Assembly (NCBI GenBank): GCA_009746045.1
Contig: RPFO01000165.1
Span: 5,878,085 to 5,942,084 of the forward strand
Reading direction: 5' to 3'
Origin: Mesostigma viride
Lineage: Eukaryota; Streptophyta; Mesostigmatophyceae; Mesostigmatales; Mesostigmataceae
Length of the DNA stretch: 64,000 nucleotides
Shown: piece by piece, positions 54,186 to 62,966 of the stretch
Layout of the letters: each line of letters opens with the position of its first letter
Position numbering within the stretch: the stretch's first letter is position 1
Position numbers and translations under genes: made by a program
The notes under the pieces: model-generated
Databases searched by the model: none
What the model saw: only the letters and a program-made list of their open reading frames with translations
What the model was told of the DNA's origin: nothing

Positions 54186-55000
54186 TAAGGAACTGGAAAA
54201 GAAACAGATCTGCCACAGGGAAAACCATTTCATGAGAAATGGAGAAAACCTATGGAAGTGGCATTACAGAGTACCACCAGATATTAGAAGCACACAAAAT
54301 TAAATACATACAGGTTAATTCTATGAGGTCTTCTCCAGGAATTAATCCCATCACCTCGGTAGAGCCTCCAGTACAATGACCTTCTGGCGGTGAGTTACAT
54401 TAATCCCAGATACTAATCCCATAAAACCCAGTACATATTCAATATAAGTACAATAAATCCATGACAATTAAAATACCACTTGACAAAGTAAGGCGTATTA
54501 CAATAGTTTGCCTGTCATTCTCTCAACAGGGGTCTATTGGCGCCCGTCTTACGGCGCCCGTCTACTTGCCAGATGGTAAACTGCCACAGCAAACAAATGA
54601 CAAAATGAAACACATAGGCAACAATTAAATCCTGCCCTGGGGAACTAGGGAAGTCTGAACAGGCAAACACCTGAACAGGCCAGCTTGTAGAAACATAATA
54701 CCAGGGAATCGAACCCCGCCCTATAAACCCCAGAATAAAGGTTCCCAGACCATTGTGAGAAGTATGTACAAATATACATTTCTTTTAAAATAGAATACAT
54801 GGTCTGTAATGGACCTGTCAACCTTGTGTAGTCAACAGCATGAACCCCAGCCAAAACCTGGCTGTATCCTGATTAAAATCAGAGTGAGTGTACCATGGTC
54901 CATGAGCCTTAGTACAGACTAAAATACAGGTATTATGCCAGTCACAATGCTGACACTACCACACAATCTGCTCTCCAATGCCCTATAACCATGCACCAGC
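54186..55000 (-). other. Copia-2 3' untranslated region
   Basis: No coding. Holds the inverted T-arm-like 17-mer at 54702-54718 shared with Copia-1 and a short tandem GGCGCCCGTCT at about 54540-54562. Confidence 0.5.
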
Positions 55001-58000
55001 TTAGACAGCTTGCTGAGATGGGTCCATCAGAGACTGAAGAACCTTGTATTGCACTGCTGCCTTCTGCACTAGCTTGGTCAAAGCATCAGCAGGATTGTCA
55101 ACCCCAGGGATATGCTCAATATTGGCCAAGGAGGACAACTCCTTAAGAAGGAGATAATCCAAGTCCCTACTTCTGGCCATCTGCCTGTGCACAAACTGCA
55201 CCATCCCCATGGAGTCTGTTTTTAGAAGAGTGGTAACCTGAAGTGGCCAAGGAGTGTTAGAAGTCATCTGATGAAGCAACTCCTTCAGATAAAGGCTTGT
55301 GTGAATGCCTTCACAAATAGCCCTGCATTCTGCCACATCACTGCTGACAGCCACCCGTTTGTGCAGGCGACTAAACCAGCTCACCAAACTCCCCAGGCCT
55401 TCCTGTCTGAGCACAAAGAGCCCTGCAGCCCTGCCCCTGACCTTGGAGACCTGCCTGCTGTCCATTGAGCTATCCACATACAGCTCCATGCAAATGGGTT
55501 GTGATAAATCCACTGCAGACAACAGAATGCCAGATGAAGCCCTGACCTGATCAGCCACCTTGGCAGACCCTAGCTCCACCAGCATGTCATCAGGCAACCT
55601 GGCTATGACCATAAGGTCTGGCCTGGAAATGCCTGCCACCCAAGCAACCATGCCCCTCACCATGGGACACAGTGCCTGTGTGATGGTTGGAGGAAGCTTG
55701 CTAATGAGGGTCTCTTGATAGTCATTGCCCCCCACCAGCAGCATACGCCACTCCCCTCCCTTCTTCACCAGTGTGGCCTCCATGCCCACAAACAGCAGAG
55801 GCTCATTCTCCACCTGCCATTGCTCCCTACCCAGAGGAAACTTGGACTTAATGATGGAGATCAGCTCCTTAAGCCACGACGTGGGAGCTATCAGATGTAG
55901 GTCATCCCCGTGCAGCGAAGCATACACTGGCAGGCCTTCCCATTGCCCCAGAAACAGACAGGGGTCTACAGGAGAGACCTTCAAGTTGCAATGCTCCTTC
56001 AGGAAACGGTTGAGAGTCTCCCTCCAGATTATTGGACTTGACCTCAGGCCCTCCAGGCCCTTGAGGATTTTAAGGAACTCCGTGTGGATGTCCCTTTTCC
56101 ATACAGCAGGCACCCTAACATAGAAAGGCGTCTTGCCCTCCCACTTTTCCTGTGCCACATCTGCATCACCCTCCAGAAATGCCCTCTTGAAGTCTATCAC
56201 CACTGAGCCATAGTCCAAGCCCTTGTTGAGAAGGCCTAGAAAGACACACAGCAGCAGCCTCCAAGTATCATGCAGCATGCCAGGGGTATACAACTCCTCA
56301 GCAGTGCACTCACCAGTACCCTTGAACTCATTCAGCACTGGCCTGACATGTGGTACCTTGACCCCGTCCACCTCCTTCATCTTGATGACAAACTTGAGCT
56401 TGAGTAGACGTCGTGCAGGAGGCAGGTCATTGACAGGTTCCACGCATTTCTTGGAGATCCAGTCCTCCCCAGATTTAATCAGACCCAGTGTGACCTGGGG
56501 ACACATAATGGGAGAGGACATGAGCTTCACCAGGCCTTGGTAGTTGATAGGGCTGTGTCCAGCAAGTGAGTGAGGACCAATGCCCAAACTGCTTGGATGA
56601 CTAGCAGCTGGCAGTATGAGGTCATCAACCAAGGGCTCCTGCCCCTGGCACACTTGCACACGCTTAACCGTCCTGGTTACTGCACGTGATAGGTGAGTGG
56701 TCCTGAAATTAATCAGTGGGACCTGACCAGCCCCTTCCTTAGTCAGGAGAGAGGACGTGATCACTACCCCATCCTGGCATAGGAAATTCTGCCCCAGAAG
56801 AGCAGGTCCTTGATAGCCCTCCAAGACACAAAAAGCAGTGTCCTGTCCAAGGATAGGAATGAATACCTCACCCAGTACCTTCACGTGTACCCCGCCACTG
56901 AAGTCAGACACAAACTGATAGCTGGGTTCAGACATGCTGTACCCTGCTGCAGCCCTGGTCCCAATAATGGAGACCTGAGAATTAGTGTCTACCTCTAAGG
57001 CAGTGTCCAGCCCCAGATTGCCATGCCACCTGAGCTTGGCTACCTTGGGCTGCTTCTTGGCCCTTTGTAGAGCCCCAATCAATCCAGCCAAACTTGTCCC
57101 CTTGGGCTTGGTTAGTGCCTTGGGCTTGACAGTTGACTCCCCAGCTGTTGACCTTGCAGCCTGTTCAACAAGTACCTCTGCAACAGATGTGGTCGTTGCG
57201 TCAGTGATGTCACCTGGGACCTGAAAATCCTGCAGATCCTGTGAGCCTTGTGCCTGACTGCCCTCATTCATCAGGTTAGGCTTGACATATGACCAACTCA
57301 GCCGGTGTACATGCTTTGGTTCGTCCTCCATGCTGACCAAGCATGCGTGGCTAGCTTCATCAACCTGGGTAACCACCCCAGGACTCCAGCTACCACGTTT
57401 GCCATAAAGGCTAGGTTCCTTCCAAGCTAGGACCTTCTGACCCACTTGTGGCTCCAGCATCTTCCAACCCCGGTCCTTCTCCCTCAGCTTGGCAAAGGTG
57501 ACATGTGCAGCATGTTTCCAGCCCTCCAGCACATGTGGTGGGCACAGGCCATGATATAGACCCATTGGGCTGACAGCAACTCCATCATAGTAGAAGTTAA
57601 CCCTGCTGTTCAGCTGCTGCTCCACGTTCCTCAGCCATGCACTCCTGACAAGTGCAGGTGCAGACAAGGGTACCCAGTCTTCAGAGATGATCAATTTCTT
57701 GACCTCCTGGATTGCCCTCTCGATAGCACCCTGCTGCCCATGAGCCTCCCTAGGTGTAACCAGCAACTCAGGAAGGGTAGGATCACCCTTGAGATGCTGA
57801 AACTGCATGTCCACCTGGATCCTTGTGGTAGGAAACTTGGCTCTTACATTCTGCAGGGCAGCCAGCAAGTACCTGTTCTTCATAGAAGGTAAATGCTCCA
57901 GCACCTTGTATTTCGTGTACCTGTCCACGCACACCAACAGTTGCATGCCCCTGATGTGTTGGATATCACACTGCAGATCACCAATGCTCTGAGGTAGAGC

Positions 58001-58597
58001 TTTGGCATGTGATTTCCTGGGCTTGTTGGAGGACAACTGGCACTTACACCGTGAGGCAGCTTGCTGACACGCCTTAAGAAGGGGTGCCCTGCCCATACGG
58101 AAGGCAAAGTTGTTTGACAGAGAAGTGGCATGCCCAAACATGTTGTGGATTCGGGCACCCAACTCCTGGTACACAGAGGAAGCAGTCCCTGGCACAGTCA
58201 GGACTGTGCTGTCAGGTTGTCCAGCATCACCATGCTGACTTCCATCCTGTTCTGACTCAGAGCCTGAGTCACCCTGCTCATGCCCAACACCTGGACCGCC
58301 AGCAGGGACCACATGCATACCACCAGAGGCCTTCACACCCCTCTGTGGTTGTACATTGGTTTCTCTCAAAATGAGAGGTCCACCCTCGTGCCCAGCACGA
58401 GGATGCATAGGGTCAGACATACTTACAGCTGCATCAGCTGTCAAGGACGTCTTCATAGGAACCTGTACCTCTCCAGGTGACCTGGGGCCACACTGAACCT
58501 GGAGATCACCCTCTTGTTGCCCAGATATAAAATCTGCATTGGAGCACCTGGCCTCCCCCTTGGGTGAATTAAGGTGTGTAGGGGTTGCCTCAGACAG
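55001..58597 (-). CDS. pol: Copia-2 pol: IN - retropepsin-like - RT - RNase H
   Basis: Open in gag frame from just after the gag UGA (58600-58598). The first ATG is at 58456, giving 1151 residues, and the 47 codons before it are also open. Integrase: IHNMFGHA...CQQAASRCKC zinc region, LQCDIQHIRGMQLLVCVDRY, HGQQGAIERAIQEVKK. SH3-like: VLAWKEPSLYGKRGSW. Retropepsin-like: LEVDTNSQVSIIG, VLGEVFIPILGQDTAF, ALLGQNFL. RT: PHVRPVLNEFKGTGE, VVIDFKRAFLEGD, GLEGLRSSPIIW, HGDD. RNase H: YVDSSMDSRQVSKVRGRAAG, SSDVAECRAICEG, LLKTDSMGMVQF, NPADALTKL. Stop TAA. No frameshift in the whole frame, so it may still be functional. Confidence 0.93.
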   Translation of the reverse strand: MSEATPTHLNSPKGEARCSNADFISGQQEGDLQVQCGPRSPGEVQVPMKTSLTADAAVSMSDPMHPRAGHEGGPLILRETNVQPQRGVKASGGMHVVPAGGPGVGHEQGDSGSESEQDGSQHGDAGQPDSTVLTVPGTASSVYQELGARIHNMFGHATSLSNNFAFRMGRAPLLKACQQAASRCKCQLSSNKPRKSHAKALPQSIGDLQCDIQHIRGMQLLVCVDRYTKYKVLEHLPSMKNRYLLAALQNVRAKFPTTRIQVDMQFQHLKGDPTLPELLVTPREAHGQQGAIERAIQEVKKLIISEDWVPLSAPALVRSAWLRNVEQQLNSRVNFYYDGVAVSPMGLYHGLCPPHVLEGWKHAAHVTFAKLREKDRGWKMLEPQVGQKVLAWKEPSLYGKRGSWSPGVVTQVDEASHACLVSMEDEPKHVHRLSWSYVKPNLMNEGSQAQGSQDLQDFQVPGDITDATTTSVAEVLVEQAARSTAGESTVKPKALTKPKGTSLAGLIGALQRAKKQPKVAKLRWHGNLGLDTALEVDTNSQVSIIGTRAAAGYSMSEPSYQFVSDFSGGVHVKVLGEVFIPILGQDTAFCVLEGYQGPALLGQNFLCQDGVVITSSLLTKEGAGQVPLINFRTTHLSRAVTRTVKRVQVCQGQEPLVDDLILPAASHPSSLGIGPHSLAGHSPINYQGLVKLMSSPIMCPQVTLGLIKSGEDWISKKCVEPVNDLPPARRLLKLKFVIKMKEVDGVKVPHVRPVLNEFKGTGECTAEELYTPGMLHDTWRLLLCVFLGLLNKGLDYGSVVIDFKRAFLEGDADVAQEKWEGKTPFYVRVPAVWKRDIHTEFLKILKGLEGLRSSPIIWRETLNRFLKEHCNLKVSPVDPCLFLGQWEGLPVYASLHGDDLHLIAPTSWLKELISIIKSKFPLGREQWQVENEPLLFVGMEATLVKKGGEWRMLLVGGNDYQETLISKLPPTITQALCPMVRGMVAWVAGISRPDLMVIARLPDDMLVELGSAKVADQVRASSGILLSAVDLSQPICMELYVDSSMDSRQVSKVRGRAAGLFVLRQEGLGSLVSWFSRLHKRVAVSSDVAECRAICEGIHTSLYLKELLHQMTSNTPWPLQVTTLLKTDSMGMVQFVHRQMARSRDLDYLLLKELSSLANIEHIPGVDNPADALTKLVQKAAVQYKVLQSLMDPSQQAV

Positions 58598-58600
58598 TCA
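58592..58600 (-). promoter_or_regulatory. Candidate UGA readthrough site between gag and pol (Copia-2)
   Basis: CAG-TGA-CTG-TCT on the minus strand. All 47 codons between this TGA and the first pol ATG are sense. Confidence 0.65.
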
Positions 58601-59708
58601 CTGCTCCTTGTTGTCTTCTTGCTGACTGCCCTTTGAAGGCTGGCCTGCCTGGGACTTGTTGTTGTTCTTCTTGTTGTTGTTGTTATTCTTGTTGCTGCCC
58701 TGGCCCTGGGACTTCTTGAAGCTGGGACACTCCTTCTTGATGTGCCCCCACCCCTTGCACAGGTAGCATTGTATCTTGGACTTGCCCTGGCCACTGCCCC
58801 CATTGTCAGACGCGTTGCCCTGCTTGGGCTGACCACCCACCCGCCTGAACACCGACTTGGAGTGTGACCTCCTGTCAGAATCAGGTGAATGATCTCCCTT
58901 GCGCTTGTGATGGTTGCCCCTACGCCCTCCTTGGCTTCGGTCAGCCTCAGACGTCTTGGAGCCACCCTGGGTACGCCCGCCTGCCTGGGTAGCCTTCACT
59001 GCTGGCACTCCACCCTCAAACAGCTCCTCTGCCTCGAGTGCTTGTTTGATGACCTTGTAGGCCTTCAGGGTAGAGTGTGGGGCACACATGACTTTTAAGG
59101 AGCCACGTGTCGCCTTATCCAGCCCAGAAACCTTGAGCCAGTTGGTTAGGGCTATGTTATCAGCGACATTAAAGCCGTGAGCCCTGCCCTCCTCAACCAT
59201 CTTACAATAGTTGAGAAAGTTCTGGATCAGGTCCCCCTTGACCTCCCACCCTTGGTATTTCCTGCCAATGGATCCCCACTTTCTTCCTCTGATCCTCCAG
59301 CAGCTCCTTCAGCTCAGCCACGTACAGTGCCCAGGCCTTATTGGCCTTTTTGCACTCCCTGGTTAGGTCCTTAATCTGGTCAGTACACTTGCCAAAAGTG
59401 CTACTGCCTATCCAGATTTGATAGTAATTTGTACCACCGTACAAGCTAGGGAACCCTTCCAATCCCTCCACAAACTCTTCAGCCTGCTTAGGCTTGGAGT
59501 CTGAGGTTACAGGCTGCAACTGATTGACAATTAAAAGACCCTGTGTGGTAAGATCAAAGCCATGAATAGCTTGTGCATTATTATTATTGTGAGGAAGGTT
59601 GGTAATCTCTCCGGTAAGCCCCACGTCATCTACGTGAGCGGTTCCACTACCAGCACCCCCATTATTATTCCCACTGGCTGGACCCTTGCTACGGCGTCCC
59701 TCAGCCAT
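58598..59708 (-). pseudogene. gag: Copia-2 gag with 2-bp frameshift
   Basis: ATG 59708-59706 (MAEGRRSKGPASG). Capsid-like body with PSLYGGTNYYQIWIGSSTFG and ANKAWALYVAELKELLEDQR. Near 59262 the sequence lacks two bases present in Copia-3 (ATTTCCTGCC vs ACTTGTCTTGCC), so the frame breaks; it resumes with MVEEGRAHGFNVADNIALT. CCHC CYLCKGWGHIKKEC (about 58768-58727), then a Gln/Asn/Lys-rich tail and UGA. The lesion explains why this otherwise intact element could need help in trans. Confidence 0.85.
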
Positions 59709-59877
59709 CCTGCACTACCAGCTATTCAAAGAACACCTTAACAAAGCAGCAGAAAATATGTACAAAATTTTTGTGTCGCCTCTGCCGCCTGCGCCGGTGT
59801 CGCTGCCGCCCCGCGAATTGCCGCCGAAATTCGACAAAAAAAATGTCGACAAGTACTGCAGAAGAAAATTAGGCCGA

Positions 59878-60588
59878 CTAGTAGTCAAGGCCCCTGAAGT
59901 CGCAGTACGTGTATACGAACTCACGATCCTCCATATCCAGCTCCGGACCTGCACCGGTATGAATTAAAACCGGCGTGCTCCCCGCCGCGTAAGTTGCGAC
60001 GCGCCGACGCGCGACGAGGCGCAGAGGATGTGTAAAGATCGTCAATAATTCCCACCCCGCGGGAATCCACTCTCGCACAGAGGCGAGAAATGCCACCAGG
60101 TTAATTAAAACCTGGCGCTCGCGACTGCGTACGCCGCGAGTGAGCAGCGATAACAGCGCGAGATCCTGAAACAAATTTGTTGACACCGCCGGCGCGCCCC
60201 CCGTGCGAAGCGATGCCCAGTTTTGCAGGTTTCTCTGGTAACCGGTGAGTGAAGAGAGGACGTTGTCCAACTCCTCAATGGCAGTCGTGACTTCGGTCAC
60301 CGACCGCAAACCTCCCCGCACCTGGACCGTAAATGTCGATAAAATGTTTCGAATCTGGTCCAACAGGTTGCGGATTGCCGGCACCAGTGCTGGCAAATCG
60401 GGGTCCTCGGGGTTATCCCCGAGCAATGCGTGAGCTGCACGCTGCTGACGATGAAGCTCGTCGAGCGAAACTGTAACTTCGTCGAGCAATTGTTGCCACG
60501 ACGGCACAGTTGGTCTTGACGAAGAACCAGCCGGCGGAGCGGCTATTTCCTCATCGTCCGGAATCCGAAATTCTTCCGAATTTGGCAT
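59878..60588 (-). CDS. Copia-2 ORF0, extra protein upstream of gag
   Basis: 236 residues, ATG 60588-60586, 25 nt inside the LTR border, stop TAG; gag begins 169 nt further on. Mostly helical: SWQQLLDEVTVSLDELHRQQ, IRNLLDQIRNILSTFTVQVR and VTTAIEELDNVLSSLTGYQR look like coiled-coil or bundle segments. The C-terminal part has hydrophobic stretches (DLALLSLLTRGV, VLINLVAFLASVREWIP). Not recognised. Same position as Copia-1 ORF0, but with no obvious sequence match. Confidence 0.7.
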   Translation of the reverse strand: MPNSEEFRIPDDEEIAAPPAGSSSRPTVPSWQQLLDEVTVSLDELHRQQRAAHALLGDNPEDPDLPALVPAIRNLLDQIRNILSTFTVQVRGGLRSVTEVTTAIEELDNVLSSLTGYQRNLQNWASLRTGGAPAVSTNLFQDLALLSLLTRGVRSRERQVLINLVAFLASVREWIPAGWELLTIFTHPLRLVARRRVATYAAGSTPVLIHTGAGPELDMEDREFVYTYCDFRGLDY

Positions 60589-60612
60589 CTTTTTGACAGA
60601 GCGTGTAATACG

Positions 60613-61229
60613 AGTTGTGAGGGTAAGAATGCCACGAATTCCGCCATGGTTCTTGCAGGAAGTTGCCTTTATTAACAATCAGGAAACACAGACGTAAGTC
60701 ACGTCACTTCCAAGACTGCACGCAGCACAGACGACAGGGTCGCAGTGCCAAGAGAACGTGCACGCAAGAACTAGCGTCCCGGTGTGACCAAGTCACTCAT
60801 ATAGCTTACTAGGGACGCGTCCAAGTATTCAGCTGCACTGTCACAGCTGAACTGTCAATCAATTGATTACACAGACTCTGGCACGCCTTTGGCGCGCAGA
60901 TCTATCAATTGTCCATACGGCTATTCCTGTGGACCTATCCGTACACTAGTCAGCATCAATTGTCTCATAGGTCCTGGCGCGCTACAGTGCGCCTACCTAT
61001 CAATTGACCATCAAGTCCTGTACAAGTCCTGTCAACGTCCTGCGGACTATCAAAGTGACACTTGTACATCCTGTGTCCGTACGCGCCCACAGTGGCGCGC
61101 CGGGTACTGTCGGCACAGCCTAGGAAACGTCATAACTTTTACGTTCCTTAACCAAATGAGGCGTTCAAGGTGCCGTTGGAAAGAGCGTAACAATCTCTAT
61201 CCATCTAACGTAAATCCTTTACGTTAACT
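60613..61229 (-). repeat. Copia-2 5' LTR (right)
   Basis: Plus strand AGTTGTGAGGG...CGTTAACT. It abuts CCCGCCACTGAAG of Copia-3 pol. Confidence 0.9.
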
Positions 61230-62966
61230 CCCGCCACTGAAGTCAGACACAAACTGATAGCTGGGTTCAGACATGCTGTACCCTGCTGCAGCCCTGGTCC
61301 CAATGATGGAAACCTGAGAATTAGTGTCTACCTCTAAGGCAGTGTCCAGCCCCAGATTGCCATGCCACCTGAGCTTGGCTACCTTGGGCTGCTTCTTGGC
61401 TCTTTGTAGAGCCCCAATCAATCCAGCCAAACTTGTCCCCCTGGGCTTGGTTAGTGCCTTGGGCTTGACAGTTGACTCCCCAGCTGTTGACCTTGCAGCC
61501 TGTTCAACAAGTACCTCTGCAACCTGGCCAGGGCTGACAGATTCCCCTGCAACAGATGTGGTCGTTGCGTCAGTGATGTCACTTTGGACCTGAAAATCCT
61601 GCAGATCCTGTGAGCCTTGTGCCTGACTGCCCTCATTCATCAGGTTAGGCTTGACATATGACCAACTCAGCCGGTGCACATGCTTTGGTTCGTCCTCCAT
61701 GCTGACCAAGCATGCGTGGCTAGCTTCATCAACCTGGGTAACCACCCCAGGACTCCAGCTACCACGTTTGCCATAAAGGCTAGGTTCCTTCCAAGCTAGG
61801 ACCTTCTGACCCACTTGTGGCTCCAGCATCTTCCAACCCCGGTCCTTCTCCCTCAGCTTGGCAAAGGTGACATGTGCAGCATGTTTCCAGCCCTCCAGCA
61901 CATGTGGTGGGCACAGGCCATGATATAGACCCATTGGGCTGACAGCAACTCCATCATAGTAGAAGTTAACCCTGCTGTTCAGCTGCTGCTCCACGTTCCT
62001 CAGCCATGCACTCCTGACAAGTGCAGGTGCAGACAAGGGTACCCAGTCTTCAGAGATGATCAATTTCTTGACCTCCTGGATTGCCCTCTCGATAGCACCC
62101 TGCTGCCCATGAGCCTCCCTAGGTGTAACCAGCAACTCAGGAAGGGTAGGATCACCCTTGAGATGCTGAAACTGCATGTCCACCTGGATCCTTGTGGTAG
62201 GAAACTTGGCTCTTACATTCTGCAGGGCAGCCAGCAAGTACCTGTTCTTCATAGAAGGTAAATGCTCCAGCACCTTGTATTTCGTGTACCTGTCCACGCA
62301 CACCAACAGTTGCATGCCCCTGATGTGTTGGATATCACACTGCAGATCACCAATGCTCTGAGGTAGAGCTTTGGCATGTGATTTCCTGGGCTTGTTGGAG
62401 GACAACTGGCACTTACACCGTGAGGCAGCTTGCTGACACGCCTTGAGAAGGGGTGCCCTGCCCATACGGAAGGCAAAGTTGTTTGACAGAGAAGTGGCAT
62501 GCCCAAACATGTTGTGGATTCGGGCACCCAACTCCTGGTACACAGAGGAAGCAGTCCCTGGCGCAGTCAGGACTGTGCTGTCAGGTTGTCCAGCATCACC
62601 ATGCTGACTTCCATCCTGTTCTGACTCAGAGCCTGAGTCACCCTGCTCATGCCCAACACCTGGACCGCCAGCAGGGACCACATGCATACCACCAGAGGCC
62701 TTCACACCCCTCTGTGGTTGTACATTGGTTTCTCTCAAAATGAGAGGTCCACCCTCGTGCTCAGCACGAGGATGCATGGGGTCAGACATACTTACAGCTG
62801 CATCAGCTGTCAAGGACGTCTTCACAGGAACCTGTACCTCTCCAGGTGACCTGGGGCCACCCTGAACCTGGAGATCACCCTCTTGTTGCCCAGATATAAA
62901 ATCTGCATTGGAGCACCTGGCCTCCCCCCTGGGTGAATTAAGGTGTGTAGGGGTTGCCTCAGACAG
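61230..62966 (-). pseudogene. pol: Copia-3 pol, 3' part missing
   Basis: Nearly identical to Copia-2 from the codons after the gag UGA through integrase into the retropepsin-like domain (LEVDTNSQVSIIG ... FVSDFSGG), where it is cut by the Copia-2 LTR. RT and RNase H are absent. At the position of the Copia-2 pol ATG it has GTG (62825-62823), so independent initiation is not available there. It keeps 11 codons near 61525-61555 that Copia-2 lost between two CTGCAAC repeats. Confidence 0.88.

Larger units (their letters stand above)
53180..61229 (-). mobile_element. Copia-2, full-length copia-like retrotransposon
   Basis: About 8 kb, minus orientation, LTR 60613-61229 (5') and 53180-53795 (3'). 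Same plan as Copia-1: ORF0, gag, UGA, pol. Flanks do not match: CTATT on the left, CCCGC on the right, and the right flank is the middle of Copia-3 pol. So the element as seen is probably the product of LTR recombination with Copia-3 rather than one clean insertion. LTRs differ by a few percent by eye. Confidence 0.9.
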
